From assembly GCA_903862845.1 (NCBI GenBank), contig CAIOZS010000216.1, positions 1-37,265 on the forward strand: DNA of 37,265 nt, written 5' to 3'. This document shows, piece after piece, positions 15,388 through 24,242 of this stretch. Under the pieces are notes generated by a model. The model worked only from the letters and a program-made list of their open reading frames with translations, searched no databases and had not been told where the DNA came from. The stretch's first letter is position 1. Every line of letters begins with the position of its first letter. The stretch is from an uncultured Thermoleophilia bacterium (GTDB lineage Bacteria > Actinomycetota > Thermoleophilia > UBA2241). A program made the translations under genes and the position numbers.

Positions 15388-18300
15388 AGGTCGTCGAGGA
15401 GCTCGTCGGGCGGCGCAAAACCGCGGCGCATCGTGTTCTCTGTCGTCACGCGCGGCTCGAGGAATTGCAGCAGGTAGTCGGGGCCGCCCGCCTTTGAACC
15501 GACGCCGCTCATCTTGAAGCCGCCGAACGGCTGGCGCTCGACGAGCGCCCCGGTGATGCCGCGGTTGATATAGAGGTTGCCGACGCGAAGCTCGCGGCGG
15601 ACCCGCGCGATCGTAGCCGGGCTGCGGCTGATGAGGCCGCCGGTGAGGGCGTACCTGACGCCGTTGGCGATGGCCAGCGCCTCGTCCATGTCCGCGGCCT
15701 TCAGGACGGCGACCACGGGGCCGAAGATCTCCTCTTGCGCGATGACCGCGTCCGGGCGCACGTCGACGAAGACGTGGGGGGCGACGAAATAGCCGCCGCC
15801 GGGCCAGCCGCCCTCAGGCGGCTCGGTGGTGGCGGCCAGCGTCGCCTCGCGCTTGCCCTGCTCGATGTAGCCCTCGATCTTCGCCATCGCGTCGGCGCTG
15901 ATGACCGGGCCGACGCGGACGCGAACGTCCTCGGGCGGCCCGAGCGCGAGGCTGCGGGTGGCCTCCACGAGGCGGGCCACGAAGTCATCGTAGGCCGCCT
16001 CGAGCACGATCACCCGCGAGGCGGCCGAGCACTTCTGCCCGGAATAGTGGAAGGCCGAGACGACGGTCTCGCCGACGGCCACGTCGAGGTCAGCGTCGGC
16101 GTCGACGATGATCGCGTTCTTGCCGCCCATCTCGGCGATGACCTTCTTGACGCCGTCGGCGGCGGGGTTCTGGGCGGCTTGGCTGATGATGCGCAGCCCG
16201 ACCTCCATGGAGCCGGTGAAGGCGATGAGGTCGACGCCCGGGTGGCGCACGAGAAAGTCGCCGACCTCGCCGCCGGGGCAGGGCAGAAAGTTGACCGTGC
16301 CCGGCGGCGCGCCGGCCGCCTCGAGGAGGCGCGCCATCTGCGCGGCGATCACGGGAGTGGGGCCGGCCGGCTTGACGATGACCGGGTTGCCGGCCACAAG
16401 CGCTGCGCTCGTCATGCCGGTGAGGATCGCGAGGGGGAAGTTCCACGGGGCGATCACGAGCGCCACGCCGCGCGGCTCGTAGAAGTAGACGTTGTGCTCG
16501 CCGGGAACGCGACCCATGCGCCGCGGTCTGCCGAGGCGCAGCATCTCGCGGCCGTAGTACTCGAGGAAGTCGACGGCCTCGTCCACGTCGCCGTTGGCCT
16601 CGCGGCGCGTCTTGCCGGCCTCGAGTGTCATCAGCGCGGCGAGCACGAACGACTCGGCGCGCATGAGCTCGGCGGCCTTGAAGAGCACGGCGGCGCGCTC
16701 TTTGGGCGCGGCGTCGCGCCACGCCGGGAGCGCTGCCCGGGCAGCCGCCACGGCGGCTTCGGCCTCGGCACGGCCGCCGTAGGCGACCGTGCCGACCACC
16801 TCGTCCGGGGCCGCCGGGTTCACCGACGTCAGAGTCCTCGCAGTCTCGATGTCGCGGCCGCCGATGCGCAGCGGGTGGTGCGCTCCGCAGCCGCCGCGCA
16901 CCTTTTCGAGCGCCGCGTCGTAGGCGTCGCGGTTCTCGCGGCGCGAGAAGTCGGCGTGCGGCTGGTTGACGAACGGCGCCGGATCGTCGGGATCGGTGGC
17001 GTCGACCACGGGAAGCCTGGCGGCAGCGGCACCGAAGTCCGCCGACGGCTGCGGGGGCTGGATGAGCTCCTCCACGGCGGCGCCTTCGACAAACGTCTGC
17101 CGCAGGAAGGAGTCGTTGGCCGTGTTCTCGAGCAGCCGCCGCACCAGGTAGGCCATGCCGGGAATGAGCTCGCCGACCGGCGCGTACTCGCGCAGACGCA
17201 GGCCCATGCTCCGAATGGCCTGCTTGACGGGCTCGCCCATGCCGTGCAGCATCTGGATCTCGAAGGCGTTGTCGGCGAGCCCGAGCTCGCGCGCCGTCTC
17301 GATGACCGCGGCCAGCGAGCGCACATTGTGGCTGGCGAAGGCCGGCCGTACGTGCGCGGGTTCCTGCAGCATGGTCCGCGCCAGCTTCTCGAACATAGCG
17401 TCGGTGTCGGGCTTGTGCGTGAAGACCGGCACCGGCCAGCCTTCCTGTGCGGCGAGCACCGTCTCGTAGTCCCAGTAGGCGCCCTTCACGAGCCGCAGGT
17501 TGAACACGCGGTCGCGCTCCCTGGCCCAAGAAAGGAGCTCGTCAAGGTCGCGGGCGGCGTCGCGAAGATAGGCTTGAAGCACGACGCCGGCATCGTTGTA
17601 GCCGCGCAGCTCCGCTTCGTCGAGCAGCGACGTGAACACGCCGAATGTGAGGTCGCGATAGCGGAACTGCTCGAGGTCGAGGGTAAGGGCGGCGCCCGTG
17701 TCGACGGCCCTGCGGAAGATCGGCCGCAGCCGGTCCTTCACCGCGGTCACGCTGCCCGCGAAGTCCAGCGCGTCGATCTGCGAGTACAGCGAGGTGATCT
17801 TGAGACTGAGGTTGACGCGCGGCAGGGATCCCCAGGCGCTGTCGTCGACCACGGGTTGCGGCGTCCATCCTGTCGCCGCGGCGGAGAGACCGTCGAGGAG
17901 CGCCAGGTACGTCTGCTGATAGGCGTGAGCCTCGGTCTCGCTGAGCGAGGCCTCGCCGAGCACATCGAGGGTGAAGCCGGTGCCGTGGTCGCGCAGCGCC
18001 TTGAGGGCCGGGATGGCGCCGCGCGCGTCCCGGCCCACGATGAAGCGCTGCGCGAAGCCCTTCATCTGCCGCTTGATCACGCCGCTCGCCAGCGGAGCCA
18101 CCGGCGAGTGGTCTCCCGCGAGGCTGATGCCCCAGCGCAGAACCTTGGGTGCAGCGACGCCCTGCCGCGCGAAGTACTCGTGCAGGTGGCGGCTCATCTC
18201 GCGGCGGCTGCGCAGCGTGGGGAAGACGTCGACGAAACGCAGCATCTCGACCTTGAGACGCTCGTCCGCCATGGCCCACTCCATCATCTCGCCCTGCCAG

Positions 18301-18401
18301 CGCTCGGGCGAGAGCAGCGAGGGCTTGTCCTCGCGGGTGGCAGCGAAGATCTGCCGGGCCGTAGCCTGGATGCGTTCCTCGCGCGTCGTGCCCGCTTCCA
18401 T
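15384..18401 (-). CDS. putA: Bifunctional proline dehydrogenase / L-glutamate γ-semialdehyde dehydrogenase (PutA)
   Basis: A 1005-residue enzyme that oxidises proline to glutamate in two steps, FAD-linked then NAD-linked. The PRODH barrel fills the N-terminal half (LDLEQFRYRDLTFGVFTSLL, LVKGAYWDYE, FEIQMLHGMGEP, LRLREYAPVGELIPGMAYLVRRLLEN). The aldehyde dehydrogenase half has VIAPWNFPLAILTGM, AEMGGKNA and the catalytic Cys ~791 in SGQKCSAASR. It lacks the N-terminal ribbon-helix-helix DNA-binding domain and the extra C-terminal domain, so it is a minimal, non-regulatory PutA. The ORF track runs to 19157, but ATG 18401 has SD AAGGAAAGG and a normal N-terminus; the extra 252 residues are a shadow of the divergent genes. 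Confidence 0.95.
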   Translation of the reverse strand: MEAGTTREERIQATARQIFAATREDKPSLLSPERWQGEMMEWAMADERLKVEMLRFVDVFPTLRSRREMSRHLHEYFARQGVAAPKVLRWGISLAGDHSPVAPLASGVIKRQMKGFAQRFIVGRDARGAIPALKALRDHGTGFTLDVLGEASLSETEAHAYQQTYLALLDGLSAAATGWTPQPVVDDSAWGSLPRVNLSLKITSLYSQIDALDFAGSVTAVKDRLRPIFRRAVDTGAALTLDLEQFRYRDLTFGVFTSLLDEAELRGYNDAGVVLQAYLRDAARDLDELLSWARERDRVFNLRLVKGAYWDYETVLAAQEGWPVPVFTHKPDTDAMFEKLARTMLQEPAHVRPAFASHNVRSLAAVIETARELGLADNAFEIQMLHGMGEPVKQAIRSMGLRLREYAPVGELIPGMAYLVRRLLENTANDSFLRQTFVEGAAVEELIQPPQPSADFGAAAARLPVVDATDPDDPAPFVNQPHADFSRRENRDAYDAALEKVRGGCGAHHPLRIGGRDIETARTLTSVNPAAPDEVVGTVAYGGRAEAEAAVAAARAALPAWRDAAPKERAAVLFKAAELMRAESFVLAALMTLEAGKTRREANGDVDEAVDFLEYYGREMLRLGRPRRMGRVPGEHNVYFYEPRGVALVIAPWNFPLAILTGMTSAALVAGNPVIVKPAGPTPVIAAQMARLLEAAGAPPGTVNFLPCPGGEVGDFLVRHPGVDLIAFTGSMEVGLRIISQAAQNPAADGVKKVIAEMGGKNAIIVDADADLDVAVGETVVSAFHYSGQKCSAASRVIVLEAAYDDFVARLVEATRSLALGPPEDVRVRVGPVISADAMAKIEGYIEQGKREATLAATTEPPEGGWPGGGYFVAPHVFVDVRPDAVIAQEEIFGPVVAVLKAADMDEALAIANGVRYALTGGLISRSPATIARVRRELRVGNLYINRGITGALVERQPFGGFKMSGVGSKAGGPDYLLQFLEPRVTTENTMRRGFAPPDELLDDL

Positions 18402-18439
18402 GCAGTCGGCCTTTCCTTGCTGTGGGTGGGGCTGTGCCG

Positions 18440-18466
18440 ATTGTACCGCCGGGATCGCCGGTCCAA
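18440..18466 (-). promoter_or_regulatory. Probable putA promoter
   Basis: On the minus strand, TTGGAC (18466-18461), a 15-base spacer and TACAAT (18445-18440) lie ~32 bases before the expected leader start and putA ATG. The spacer is short. A plus-strand TAGAAT (18485-18490) could be the -10 of the divergent GNAT gene. Confidence 0.4.
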
Positions 18467-18512
18467 TCTCGGGTGTCTGGCCGATAGAATCGGCGCAGCC
18501 GAGAGGAGCCCG

Positions 18513-18974
18513 ATGCCCACTGCGCACGACCGAGTCACCATCACCGAGGTCACCATGGACGACTACCCAGTGGTCCACGTCCTCTGGCAGCGCGGCGACC
18601 TGTGGATGCGGCCCTCGGACGGGCCGCAGGCGACGCTGCTGAAGCTCAAGCGCGACCCCGGGCTGTTTCTCGGCGCGCGCGACGTGCGCGGGCGCCTGGT
18701 CGGCACCGTGATGGGCGGCTGGGACGGTCGCCGCGCCTACGTGTACCACCTCGCGGTGCTTCCCGAGAAGCGGCGACAGGGCATTGCCGACGCCCTCATG
18801 GACGAGCTCGAGGAACGCTTTCGCCGGCTGGGCGCGCTCAAGGCAAAGACGCAGATCCTCGTCGACAACGTGGCCTCGCGCGCCTTCTTCACCCGCCGCG
18901 GCTATCTGCGCGAGGACGACTGCGAGCCGTGGGGCAAGGAGCTCGTGGAGGGCGGGGCGCCGCCTTGCCGGTGA
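18513..18974 (+). CDS. GNAT family N-acetyltransferase
   Basis: A 153-residue single-domain acetyltransferase of the RimI-like type. The acetyl-CoA-binding motif A is clear: YVYHLAVLPEKRRQGIADALMDELEERF. The late segment ILVDNVASRAFFTRRGYLRED is the usual final strand and helix. The ATG at 18513 has SD GAGAGGAG; the ORF-track line that starts at 15735 is an open shadow across putA. It is divergent from putA and 31 bases upstream of the TauE-like gene, so those two are probably co-transcribed. The substrate cannot be inferred. Confidence 0.85.
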   Translation: MPTAHDRVTITEVTMDDYPVVHVLWQRGDLWMRPSDGPQATLLKLKRDPGLFLGARDVRGRLVGTVMGGWDGRRAYVYHLAVLPEKRRQGIADALMDELEERFRRLGALKAKTQILVDNVASRAFFTRRGYLREDDCEPWGKELVEGGAPPCR

Positions 18975-19005
18975 TGAGCTCCGGCGCCTCCGTGGGGGGC
19001 GCGAG

Positions 19006-19776
19006 GTGAACCCGCCGGCCCTCGAGCTCGCGCTGCTCGGCCTGGCCGCCGTCGCCGGCGGGGCCGTGAACGCGCTCGCCGGCGGGGGCACGCTGATCAC
19101 GTTCCCCGCTCTGATCGCGGCGGGCGTGCCTGCACTGAGCGCCAACGTGACCAACACGGTGGCGCTGGTGCCCGGCTATCTCGGCGGCGCGGTAGCGCAG
19201 CGCGACGACCTGAGCGGGCAGCGAAGCCGCGTTACGGCGGCGGCCGTGCCGGCCGCCGCCGGCGGCCTTCTCGGCGGCGGCCTGCTGCTGTGGACCGGCG
19301 GAAGGCTGTTCGAGGCGCTCGTGCCGTGGCTGATTCTCAGCGCCACGGCGCTCCTCGCCGCCGAGCCCTGGCTGAAGAAGTCCGTCGTGCGGCGCCTGGA
19401 GTCGCCGTCAGCGGGCGCGCGGCCGCATCTCTTAGGCGTGGCCGCCGCCGCCTTCGCCGGCTCGGTGTACGGCGGCTACTTCGGCGCCGGGCTCGGCATC
19501 ATCCTGCTGGCGCTGTTCTCACTCGTGCTACCCGACTCGCTCACGCGTGTCAACGCGCTCAAGCAGACCGTGTCGTTGCTCGCCAACGGGGCGGCCGCGG
19601 TGCTGTTTGCCGCCACGGGCAACGTGGTGTGGGCGGCGGCTGCGGTGATGGCCGTGGGGGCATTGCTCGGCGGAGCCCTGGGTGGCCGGTTCGCCGACAG
19701 GGTGCCGGCGACCGTCCTGAGGGCGGTCATCGTCGCCCTGGGGCTGGCGGTGGCGACCGTCTACTTCGTGCGCTGA
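19006..19776 (+). CDS. Sulfite exporter TauE/SafE family permease
   Basis: A 256-residue polytopic membrane protein with about eight hydrophobic helices in two related halves. The family repeats NALAGGGTLITFPALIAAGVPALSANVTNTVALVPGYLGG and VYGGYFGAGLGIILLALFSL are present. TauE/SafE proteins export sulfoacetate, sulfite or other small anions; the substrate here is unknown. The GTG at 19006 follows a G-rich SD and starts at the first helix; the upstream part of the ORF-track entry (from 18784) is a shadow of the GNAT gene. Confidence 0.85.
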   Translation: MNPPALELALLGLAAVAGGAVNALAGGGTLITFPALIAAGVPALSANVTNTVALVPGYLGGAVAQRDDLSGQRSRVTAAAVPAAAGGLLGGGLLLWTGGRLFEALVPWLILSATALLAAEPWLKKSVVRRLESPSAGARPHLLGVAAAAFAGSVYGGYFGAGLGIILLALFSLVLPDSLTRVNALKQTVSLLANGAAAVLFAATGNVVWAAAAVMAVGALLGGALGGRFADRVPATVLRAVIVALGLAVATVYFVR

Positions 19777-19777
19777 G

Positions 19778-19822
19778 CCTCAGGGAACGCCGGCCGAGAT
19801 GGCCGGCCGGCGTTCCCTGAGG
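19778..19822. terminator. Bidirectional terminator between tauE-like and aguA
   Basis: A perfect 18-bp inverted repeat ('cctcagggaacgccggcc' and its complement) with a 9-base loop sits exactly between two convergent genes, two bases after the tauE-like stop and four before the aguA stop. The symmetrical position suggests it serves both strands. Confidence 0.85.
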
Positions 19823-19826
19823 TGCC

Positions 19827-20921
19827 TCAGCCCTTCGGCTGCTGCTGCGTGATGCAGTGCACGTTGCCGCCGCCGAGCACGATCTCGCGGCCGGGCACGG
19901 TGACCACCTTGCGGTCGGCAAACAGGCGTTGCAGCGTGCTCAGCGCGACGGCGTCATTGGGGCCGTCGAAGGCGGGCATGATCACGCCGCCGTTGACGAT
20001 GAGGAAGTTGAGGTACGAGGCGGCCGTCTTGTCGCCGGGCACTCGCGGGATGGTGCCCTCGGCGGCGTCCACGCCCCAAGCCTCGTCCTCGGTGATCACC
20101 ATGATCGCCGGCATGGGCATGGTGTGCACCTCGAGCTTGCGCCCCTTGGCGTCGGTGGCCGCCTGCAGGCGCCGCAGGTTGTCCTGCAGGAGCTCGTAGC
20201 GCCAGTCGGCCTTGTCTTCGGTGATCGCGGCCAGCACGACGCCGGGCTTCACGAAGCAGGCGACATCGTCCACGTGGCCGTTGGTCTCTTCGGGGTCGAT
20301 ACCCTTGGCCAGCCAGATGACCGTGTCCACGTTCAGGTAGTCACGCAGGTGCTGTTCGATCTCTTCGCGGCTGAGCTGCGGGTTGCGACCGGGGGAGAGG
20401 AGGCACTCCTCCGTGGTGATCACGGTGCCTTCTCCGTCGACGTGGATCGAGCCGCCCTCCATGACCAGATGCGCCTTGTAGCGGTCGACGCGCTCGAGCT
20501 CGGAGATCTTGAGCGGGACCATCTGGTCCTTGTCCCAGGGAAAGTAGAGGCCGTCGTAGAGGCCGCCCCAGGCGTTGAAGTCCCAGTCGACCAGGCGCAC
20601 GTCGCCCTTGTCGTTGACAAGGAACGTGGGCCCGCAGTCGCGCATCCAGGCGTCGTTGCTGGAGATCTCGACGACGCGCACGTGCGCCGGCAGCAGGTTG
20701 CGGGCGTTTTCGTACTGGTCGTTGTTCACGCCGACCGTCACCGGCTCGAACTGCGAGACGGCAGTCGCCACCTGGACCCAGGCGCGCTGCGCCGGCTTGG
20801 CGCCCAGGCGCCAGTTGTCGGGGCGCTGCGGCCAGAGCATCCAGAGCTGCGCGTGCGGCTCGAACTCGCCGGGCATGCGAAAGCCGTCGGCGCGGGGTGT
20901 GCTGTCGATGGTGGTGCTCAT
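19827..20921 (-). CDS. aguA: Agmatine deiminase
   Basis: A 364-residue enzyme that converts agmatine to N-carbamoylputrescine and ammonia. The family signatures are all present: [16 protein letters not shown] at the N-terminus, [14 protein letters not shown], the metal/substrate segment [24 protein letters not shown], and the catalytic cysteine near the C-terminus in [11 protein letters not shown]. The ORF-track start at 22142 is an artefact spanning the permease; ATG 20921 has a GGAGG SD and overlaps the permease stop as ATGA, so the two are translationally coupled. It is the last gene of the agmatine operon. The product is expected to be split by the carbamoyltransferase encoded first in the operon. 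Confidence 0.95.
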   Translation of the reverse strand: MSTTIDSTPRADGFRMPGEFEPHAQLWMLWPQRPDNWRLGAKPAQRAWVQVATAVSQFEPVTVGVNNDQYENARNLLPAHVRVVEISSNDAWMRDCGPTFLVNDKGDVRLVDWDFNAWGGLYDGLYFPWDKDQMVPLKISELERVDRYKAHLVMEGGSIHVDGEGTVITTEECLLSPGRNPQLSREEIEQHLRDYLNVDTVIWLAKGIDPEETNGHVDDVACFVKPGVVLAAITEDKADWRYELLQDNLRRLQAATDAKGRKLEVHTMPMPAIMVITEDEAWGVDAAEGTIPRVPGDKTAASYLNFLIVNGGVIMPAFDGPNDAVALSTLQRLFADRKVVTVPGREIVLGGGNVHCITQQQPKG

Positions 20922-22366
20922 GCTCTGCCTCCGGAGGCTTGCTTGCTGGTATCTGACTTGCGGCTCGCCTGCCAGTAGAGCCACCAGCCGATGAGCAGCG
21001 AGATGATCGTGCCCCCGCCGGTGATCGCCCAGAACGCGCCCTTCGACGTGCCCTCCACCGGGAAGTAGAAGAACAGGAACAGGGTCAGAACGATGCCCGC
21101 TTCGCACAGGATGGTGGCGATCCACGCGCCCGCCGCGCCACCCGGCACCGTGTACGGCCGCGGCTGGTCGGGGAACTTGCGGCGCAGCACGAGGAGCGCG
21201 GGGAACATCAGCAGATACGGGATGAGGAACACGATCGACGAAAGCGCGAAGAGCGTCCAGAAGACGCTCGCCTGACTCGGGTCGAGGACGTAGGCCAGCA
21301 CGGTGATGCCGGTCGCGATGAGGCCCATCAGGACGAACGCGTAGTCGGGCGTGCCGAAGCGCTTGTTCACATGCCCGAACACGCCCGGGGCGGTATCGTC
21401 GAGGCCGGTGGCGCTGATCGTCTGGTTGGCGCCGATCGACCACGTCACCATGTTGCCGAAGAACGTGAAGAGCAGGCCGACGACGACGATGTCGAAGAGC
21501 CACGTCGCGCCGCCGAAGACGTCGTTGAACATGAGCTTGAGCGCGTCGACGATGCCGGTGACGATGCTGACGTCGGCGGTCTTGGTCGCCGCCAGGACCC
21601 CGAAGGTGGCAAAGCAGTACACGGCGAGGATCGCCGCGCCGGCGACGATGATCATCTTGGGCACGTCGCGCTTGGGGTTCTTGATCGCGCCGCCGGCCGA
21701 GCTCATGAGCTCGAAGCCCATGTACGAGTAGATGATGATGGGGAGGAACGAGAGGCTGTCCGTGTTCCACGCCGGCACCCACTGGCTGAACGCGAACGAG
21801 TTGGCGGTACCGTGCTTGATCGCGAACACCACGCCCATGAGTCCCAAGCCGACCAGCACGATGACCTTGAGGGCTGCGCTCAGGTTGGGGATGAACTTGC
21901 TCCATTCGAGCGGCAGGATGCCGACGATCACGATCGCCCACACCATGCCGATGACGATGACGGCCTCCCAGAAGGGCGGCACGTCGACGTTGAACGCCAC
22001 CTCGATGGCGCCCACGAACAGCACGAAGACGGACGGCGCCCACAGGGCCACGTTGACCCAGTACATCCACGAGGTCACGGTGCCCAAGCCGGGGCCAAAG
22101 GCCTCCTTGACCCAGACGTAGATGCCGCCCTCGTCCGGCCACGCGCTGCCCAGCTCGGCGGTGACGAAGCCGTAGGGGATGAAGAAGAGCAGCCCCAGGA
22201 TGATCCAGAAGCCAAGCCCCTGGACACCCATCGCCGCCGAGCTGGCGACGGTGTCGGCGACGAGGATGGCCGAGACGCTGAACAGCACCATGCTGAACAG
22301 GCCAAACACCTTGGGCTTCTCGGCGAGCGTTGCGTCCATCGCTCCGGACTGCAGGTCAGTGGCCAT
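20918..22366 (-). CDS. APC family permease, probable agmatine/putrescine antiporter
   Basis: A 482-residue transporter with about 12 membrane helices. The N-terminal APC pattern is clear ([49 protein letters not shown]), as is [23 protein letters not shown]. It lies between the carbamoyltransferase gene (33-base gap) and agmatine deiminase (4-base ATGA overlap), which points to import of agmatine in exchange for putrescine, the role of AguD in lactic acid bacteria. The specificity is inferred from context. The ATG has SD AAGGAAG. Confidence 0.88.
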   Translation of the reverse strand: MATDLQSGAMDATLAEKPKVFGLFSMVLFSVSAILVADTVASSAAMGVQGLGFWIILGLLFFIPYGFVTAELGSAWPDEGGIYVWVKEAFGPGLGTVTSWMYWVNVALWAPSVFVLFVGAIEVAFNVDVPPFWEAVIVIGMVWAIVIVGILPLEWSKFIPNLSAALKVIVLVGLGLMGVVFAIKHGTANSFAFSQWVPAWNTDSLSFLPIIIYSYMGFELMSSAGGAIKNPKRDVPKMIIVAGAAILAVYCFATFGVLAATKTADVSIVTGIVDALKLMFNDVFGGATWLFDIVVVGLLFTFFGNMVTWSIGANQTISATGLDDTAPGVFGHVNKRFGTPDYAFVLMGLIATGITVLAYVLDPSQASVFWTLFALSSIVFLIPYLLMFPALLVLRRKFPDQPRPYTVPGGAAGAWIATILCEAGIVLTLFLFFYFPVEGTSKGAFWAITGGGTIISLLIGWWLYWQASRKSDTSKQASGGRA

Positions 22367-22399
22367 CGCGGTGCTTCCTTTCGCTGAAGCGGGTGGTGC

Positions 22400-23410
22400 T
22401 TAGATGAGCAGGGCCTTGCCGATCGGCTGCAGATCGAGATCGGCCGGAAGCGCGTCGATGCCGATGAGCGCGAGCATGAGTGCCTTCTGGAAGTGCATGC
22501 GGTTCTGGGCCTGCGGGAAGATGATCGAGGCGTCGCTGTCGGCGACGTCGTCGGTGACCTCCTCGCCGCGCATGGCCGGCAGGCAGTGCATGAACCGCGC
22601 GCCGGCTTTCGTGTGGCTCCAGAAGTCCTTGTTGACCTGGAACGGCTGGAACGCGGCGATGCGGTCCTTGTACTCCTCCTCCTGGCCGGTCCACCACCAG
22701 CAGTCGGTGTAGATGAAGTCGGCGTCGGCGATGGCCTCGAGCGGGTCGTTGGTGAGCAGGAACGAGCCGCCGCTCTGCGCGGCGAACCCGGCGGCCAGCG
22801 CGGCCAGCTCGGGGGACATCTCGTAGCCGGCGGCGTTGCCGATGCGCACGTTGAGGCCGAGCTTGGTGAGCGTTGTCGACAGGGAGTTGCAGGGGTGGGC
22901 GGCGTCACCGACGTAGGCGAACGTGACGCCGGCCAGCGTGCCGGCGTGCTCGAGGATGGTGAACGCGTCGCTCATGCTCTGGCACGGGTGACGGTCGTGG
23001 TCCATGCCGTTGATCACCGGGACCGTCGACCACTCGGCGAGCTCGTTGACGGTCTCGTTGAGCTTGCTGCGAATCTCGATGGCGGAGTTGTACTGGGACA
23101 GGGTGCGTGCCGTGTCGGCGATGCTTTCGCGGCCTGGCAGGTGGATCTCGCCGGGGCGCAGGTAGAGGGCGTTGCCGCCGAGCTCGGCGAAGCCGTTCTC
23201 GAAGCTGACGCGCGTGCGCGTTGAGGCCGCTTCGAAGATCATTGCCAGGTGCTGGCCGGGGAGGAACGGCGTGAGCGGGCGCTTCTTCCACAGCGCCTTG
23301 AGGTTCACGGCGAGCTTGAGCAGGTCCTCGAGCTCCTCACGCGTGTAGTCGAGGTCGGTCAGGAAGTGGCGGCCGCGAAACTTCCTGAGGGCGGGGAGCG
23401 TGGTGTCCAA
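22400..23410 (-). CDS. ptcA: Putrescine carbamoyltransferase
   Basis: A 336-residue member of the aspartate/ornithine carbamoyltransferase family. The carbamoyl-phosphate site is STRTR in FEAASTRTRVSFE, with NGMDHDRHPCQSMSD and MHCLPAMRGEEVTDDV further on. The ornithine-binding SMG loop of true ornithine transcarbamylases is replaced by WTG (TDCWWWTGQEEEY), as expected for an enzyme acting on N-carbamoylputrescine rather than ornithine. With phosphate it would yield putrescine and carbamoyl phosphate. The start is TTG with GGAGG seven bases upstream. It is the first gene of the agmatine operon. The carbamate kinase that normally harvests ATP in this pathway is not in the window. Confidence 0.88.
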   Translation of the reverse strand: MDTTLPALRKFRGRHFLTDLDYTREELEDLLKLAVNLKALWKKRPLTPFLPGQHLAMIFEAASTRTRVSFENGFAELGGNALYLRPGEIHLPGRESIADTARTLSQYNSAIEIRSKLNETVNELAEWSTVPVINGMDHDRHPCQSMSDAFTILEHAGTLAGVTFAYVGDAAHPCNSLSTTLTKLGLNVRIGNAAGYEMSPELAALAAGFAAQSGGSFLLTNDPLEAIADADFIYTDCWWWTGQEEEYKDRIAAFQPFQVNKDFWSHTKAGARFMHCLPAMRGEEVTDDVADSDASIIFPQAQNRMHFQKALMLALIGIDALPADLDLQPIGKALLI

Positions 23411-23434
23411 GGTGGTGCCTCCTGCCGGCGGTGT

Positions 23435-23454
23435 TTGTCTGTCCGGACGGACAA
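23435..23454. promoter_or_regulatory. Probable TetR operator
   Basis: A near-perfect palindrome, TTGTCTGTCC-GGACGGACAA (9 of 10 paired positions), lies in the 118-base gap between ptcA and the divergent tetR. It sits between the -35 and -10 of the tetR promoter and over the predicted start point of ptcA, so one bound dimer could repress both. It is the likely self-operator of the TetR protein encoded at 23529. Confidence 0.7.
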
Positions 23455-23463
23455 GTGTATGCT
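23435..23463 (+). promoter_or_regulatory. tetR promoter
   Basis: TTGTCT (23435-23440), a 17-base spacer and TATGCT (23458-23463) make a good σ70-type promoter. The spacer is filled by the rest of the operator palindrome, which implies autoregulation. Confidence 0.65.
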
Positions 23464-23487
23464 AGCAACCATGGCACGTGATGGCAA
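23459..23487 (-). promoter_or_regulatory. Agmatine operon (ptcA) promoter
   Basis: On the minus strand, TTGCCA (23487-23482), a 17-base spacer and TAGCAT (23464-23459). Its -10 coincides with the tetR -10 on the other strand, so the two promoters face each other across the same bases. The operator at 23435-23454 lies directly downstream. Confidence 0.6.
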
Positions 23488-23528
23488 GCCTTTGCGGTCG
23501 ACGAGCGGGATCGGGCTGAGGTGAAGCG

Positions 23529-24191
23529 ATGGACGAGAAGCGCGTGAGCCTGGCGCGCGACGAAGGGCTCCTCGAGCCACTCCTCCTGGATGACCCCATG
23601 GAAGCACTGGCCCCGACGGCGCGACGCCTGCTGGCCGCCGCCCAGCGCCTGCTGGCGAGCGGCGGCTTCGAGGCGCTGAAGCTGTCGGCGATCGCCCGCG
23701 AGGCCGGCGAATCGAAGGCCAGCATCGGCTATCACTTCGGCAACAAGGCCGGGCTGGTCACGGCGCTCGTCGACTCCTTCGCGCACGACGCCAACCGTGG
23801 GCTCATGGAGGAGACCGGTGAGATGCCCAGGGGGGAGGAGCGCATCCACGCGCTCATCGACGGCGAGAGGCGCATCGCCGCGGACGCCGAGTCCTTTCAG
23901 TCGTTCTTCGAGGTGCTGCCCCATGCGCTTCGCGACGAGGACCTGCGCGAGCGCGTCGCGGCGCTCTACGACGGCTACCGCGACACCGTGCTGCGCTGCC
24001 TGGGCGCGACCGACCCGGCGGCGGCAGAGCGGCTGCGGCCCTTCGCCATGCTCATGATCGCGATCGTCGACGGCCTCGCGATCCAGCACGGCCTCGACTC
24101 CGAGGGGGCCGACGTGGCCGCCGCGACGGATCTCTGGGAGCGGCTCGCGCGGCCGTATCTCACCGCGGCCGGGTCGCTCGAACAGGGCTGA
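23529..24191 (+). CDS. TetR/AcrR family transcriptional regulator
   Basis: A 220-residue regulator. The N-terminal TetR DNA-binding domain covers about residues 28-75 (ARRLLAAAQRLLASGGFEALKLSAIAREAGESKASIGYHFGNKAGLVTAL); the rest is a helical ligand-binding domain. It is divergent from the agmatine operon and shares a promoter region containing a palindromic operator, so it probably represses both transcription units, with agmatine or a related amine as a plausible inducer. The ATG at 23529 follows GAGGTGAAG; ATG 23598 is a possible later start just before the DNA-binding domain. Confidence 0.9.
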   Translation: MDEKRVSLARDEGLLEPLLLDDPMEALAPTARRLLAAAQRLLASGGFEALKLSAIAREAGESKASIGYHFGNKAGLVTALVDSFAHDANRGLMEETGEMPRGEERIHALIDGERRIAADAESFQSFFEVLPHALRDEDLRERVAALYDGYRDTVLRCLGATDPAAAERLRPFAMLMIAIVDGLAIQHGLDSEGADVAAATDLWERLARPYLTAAGSLEQG

Positions 24192-24242
24192 CGCGGGCCG
24201 GCGGCGTGACTGCGGCGCCCTTTCGCAGGTATCCTAGGCGCC

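Noticed and set aside
15735-18974. 1079-codon plus-strand ORF
   Set aside because: Antisense shadow of putA. Only its last 153 codons, from 18513, are real (GNAT acetyltransferase).
18402-19157. N-terminal extension of the putA ORF (252 residues)
   Set aside because: The extension overlaps two divergent genes, has low-complexity sequence and no SD. ATG 18401 has a good SD and a normal PutA N-terminus.
20922-22142. Extension of the agmatine deiminase ORF through the permease gene
   Set aside because: The extension is the out-of-frame shadow of the APC permease; the ATGA-overlap start at 20921 has an SD.
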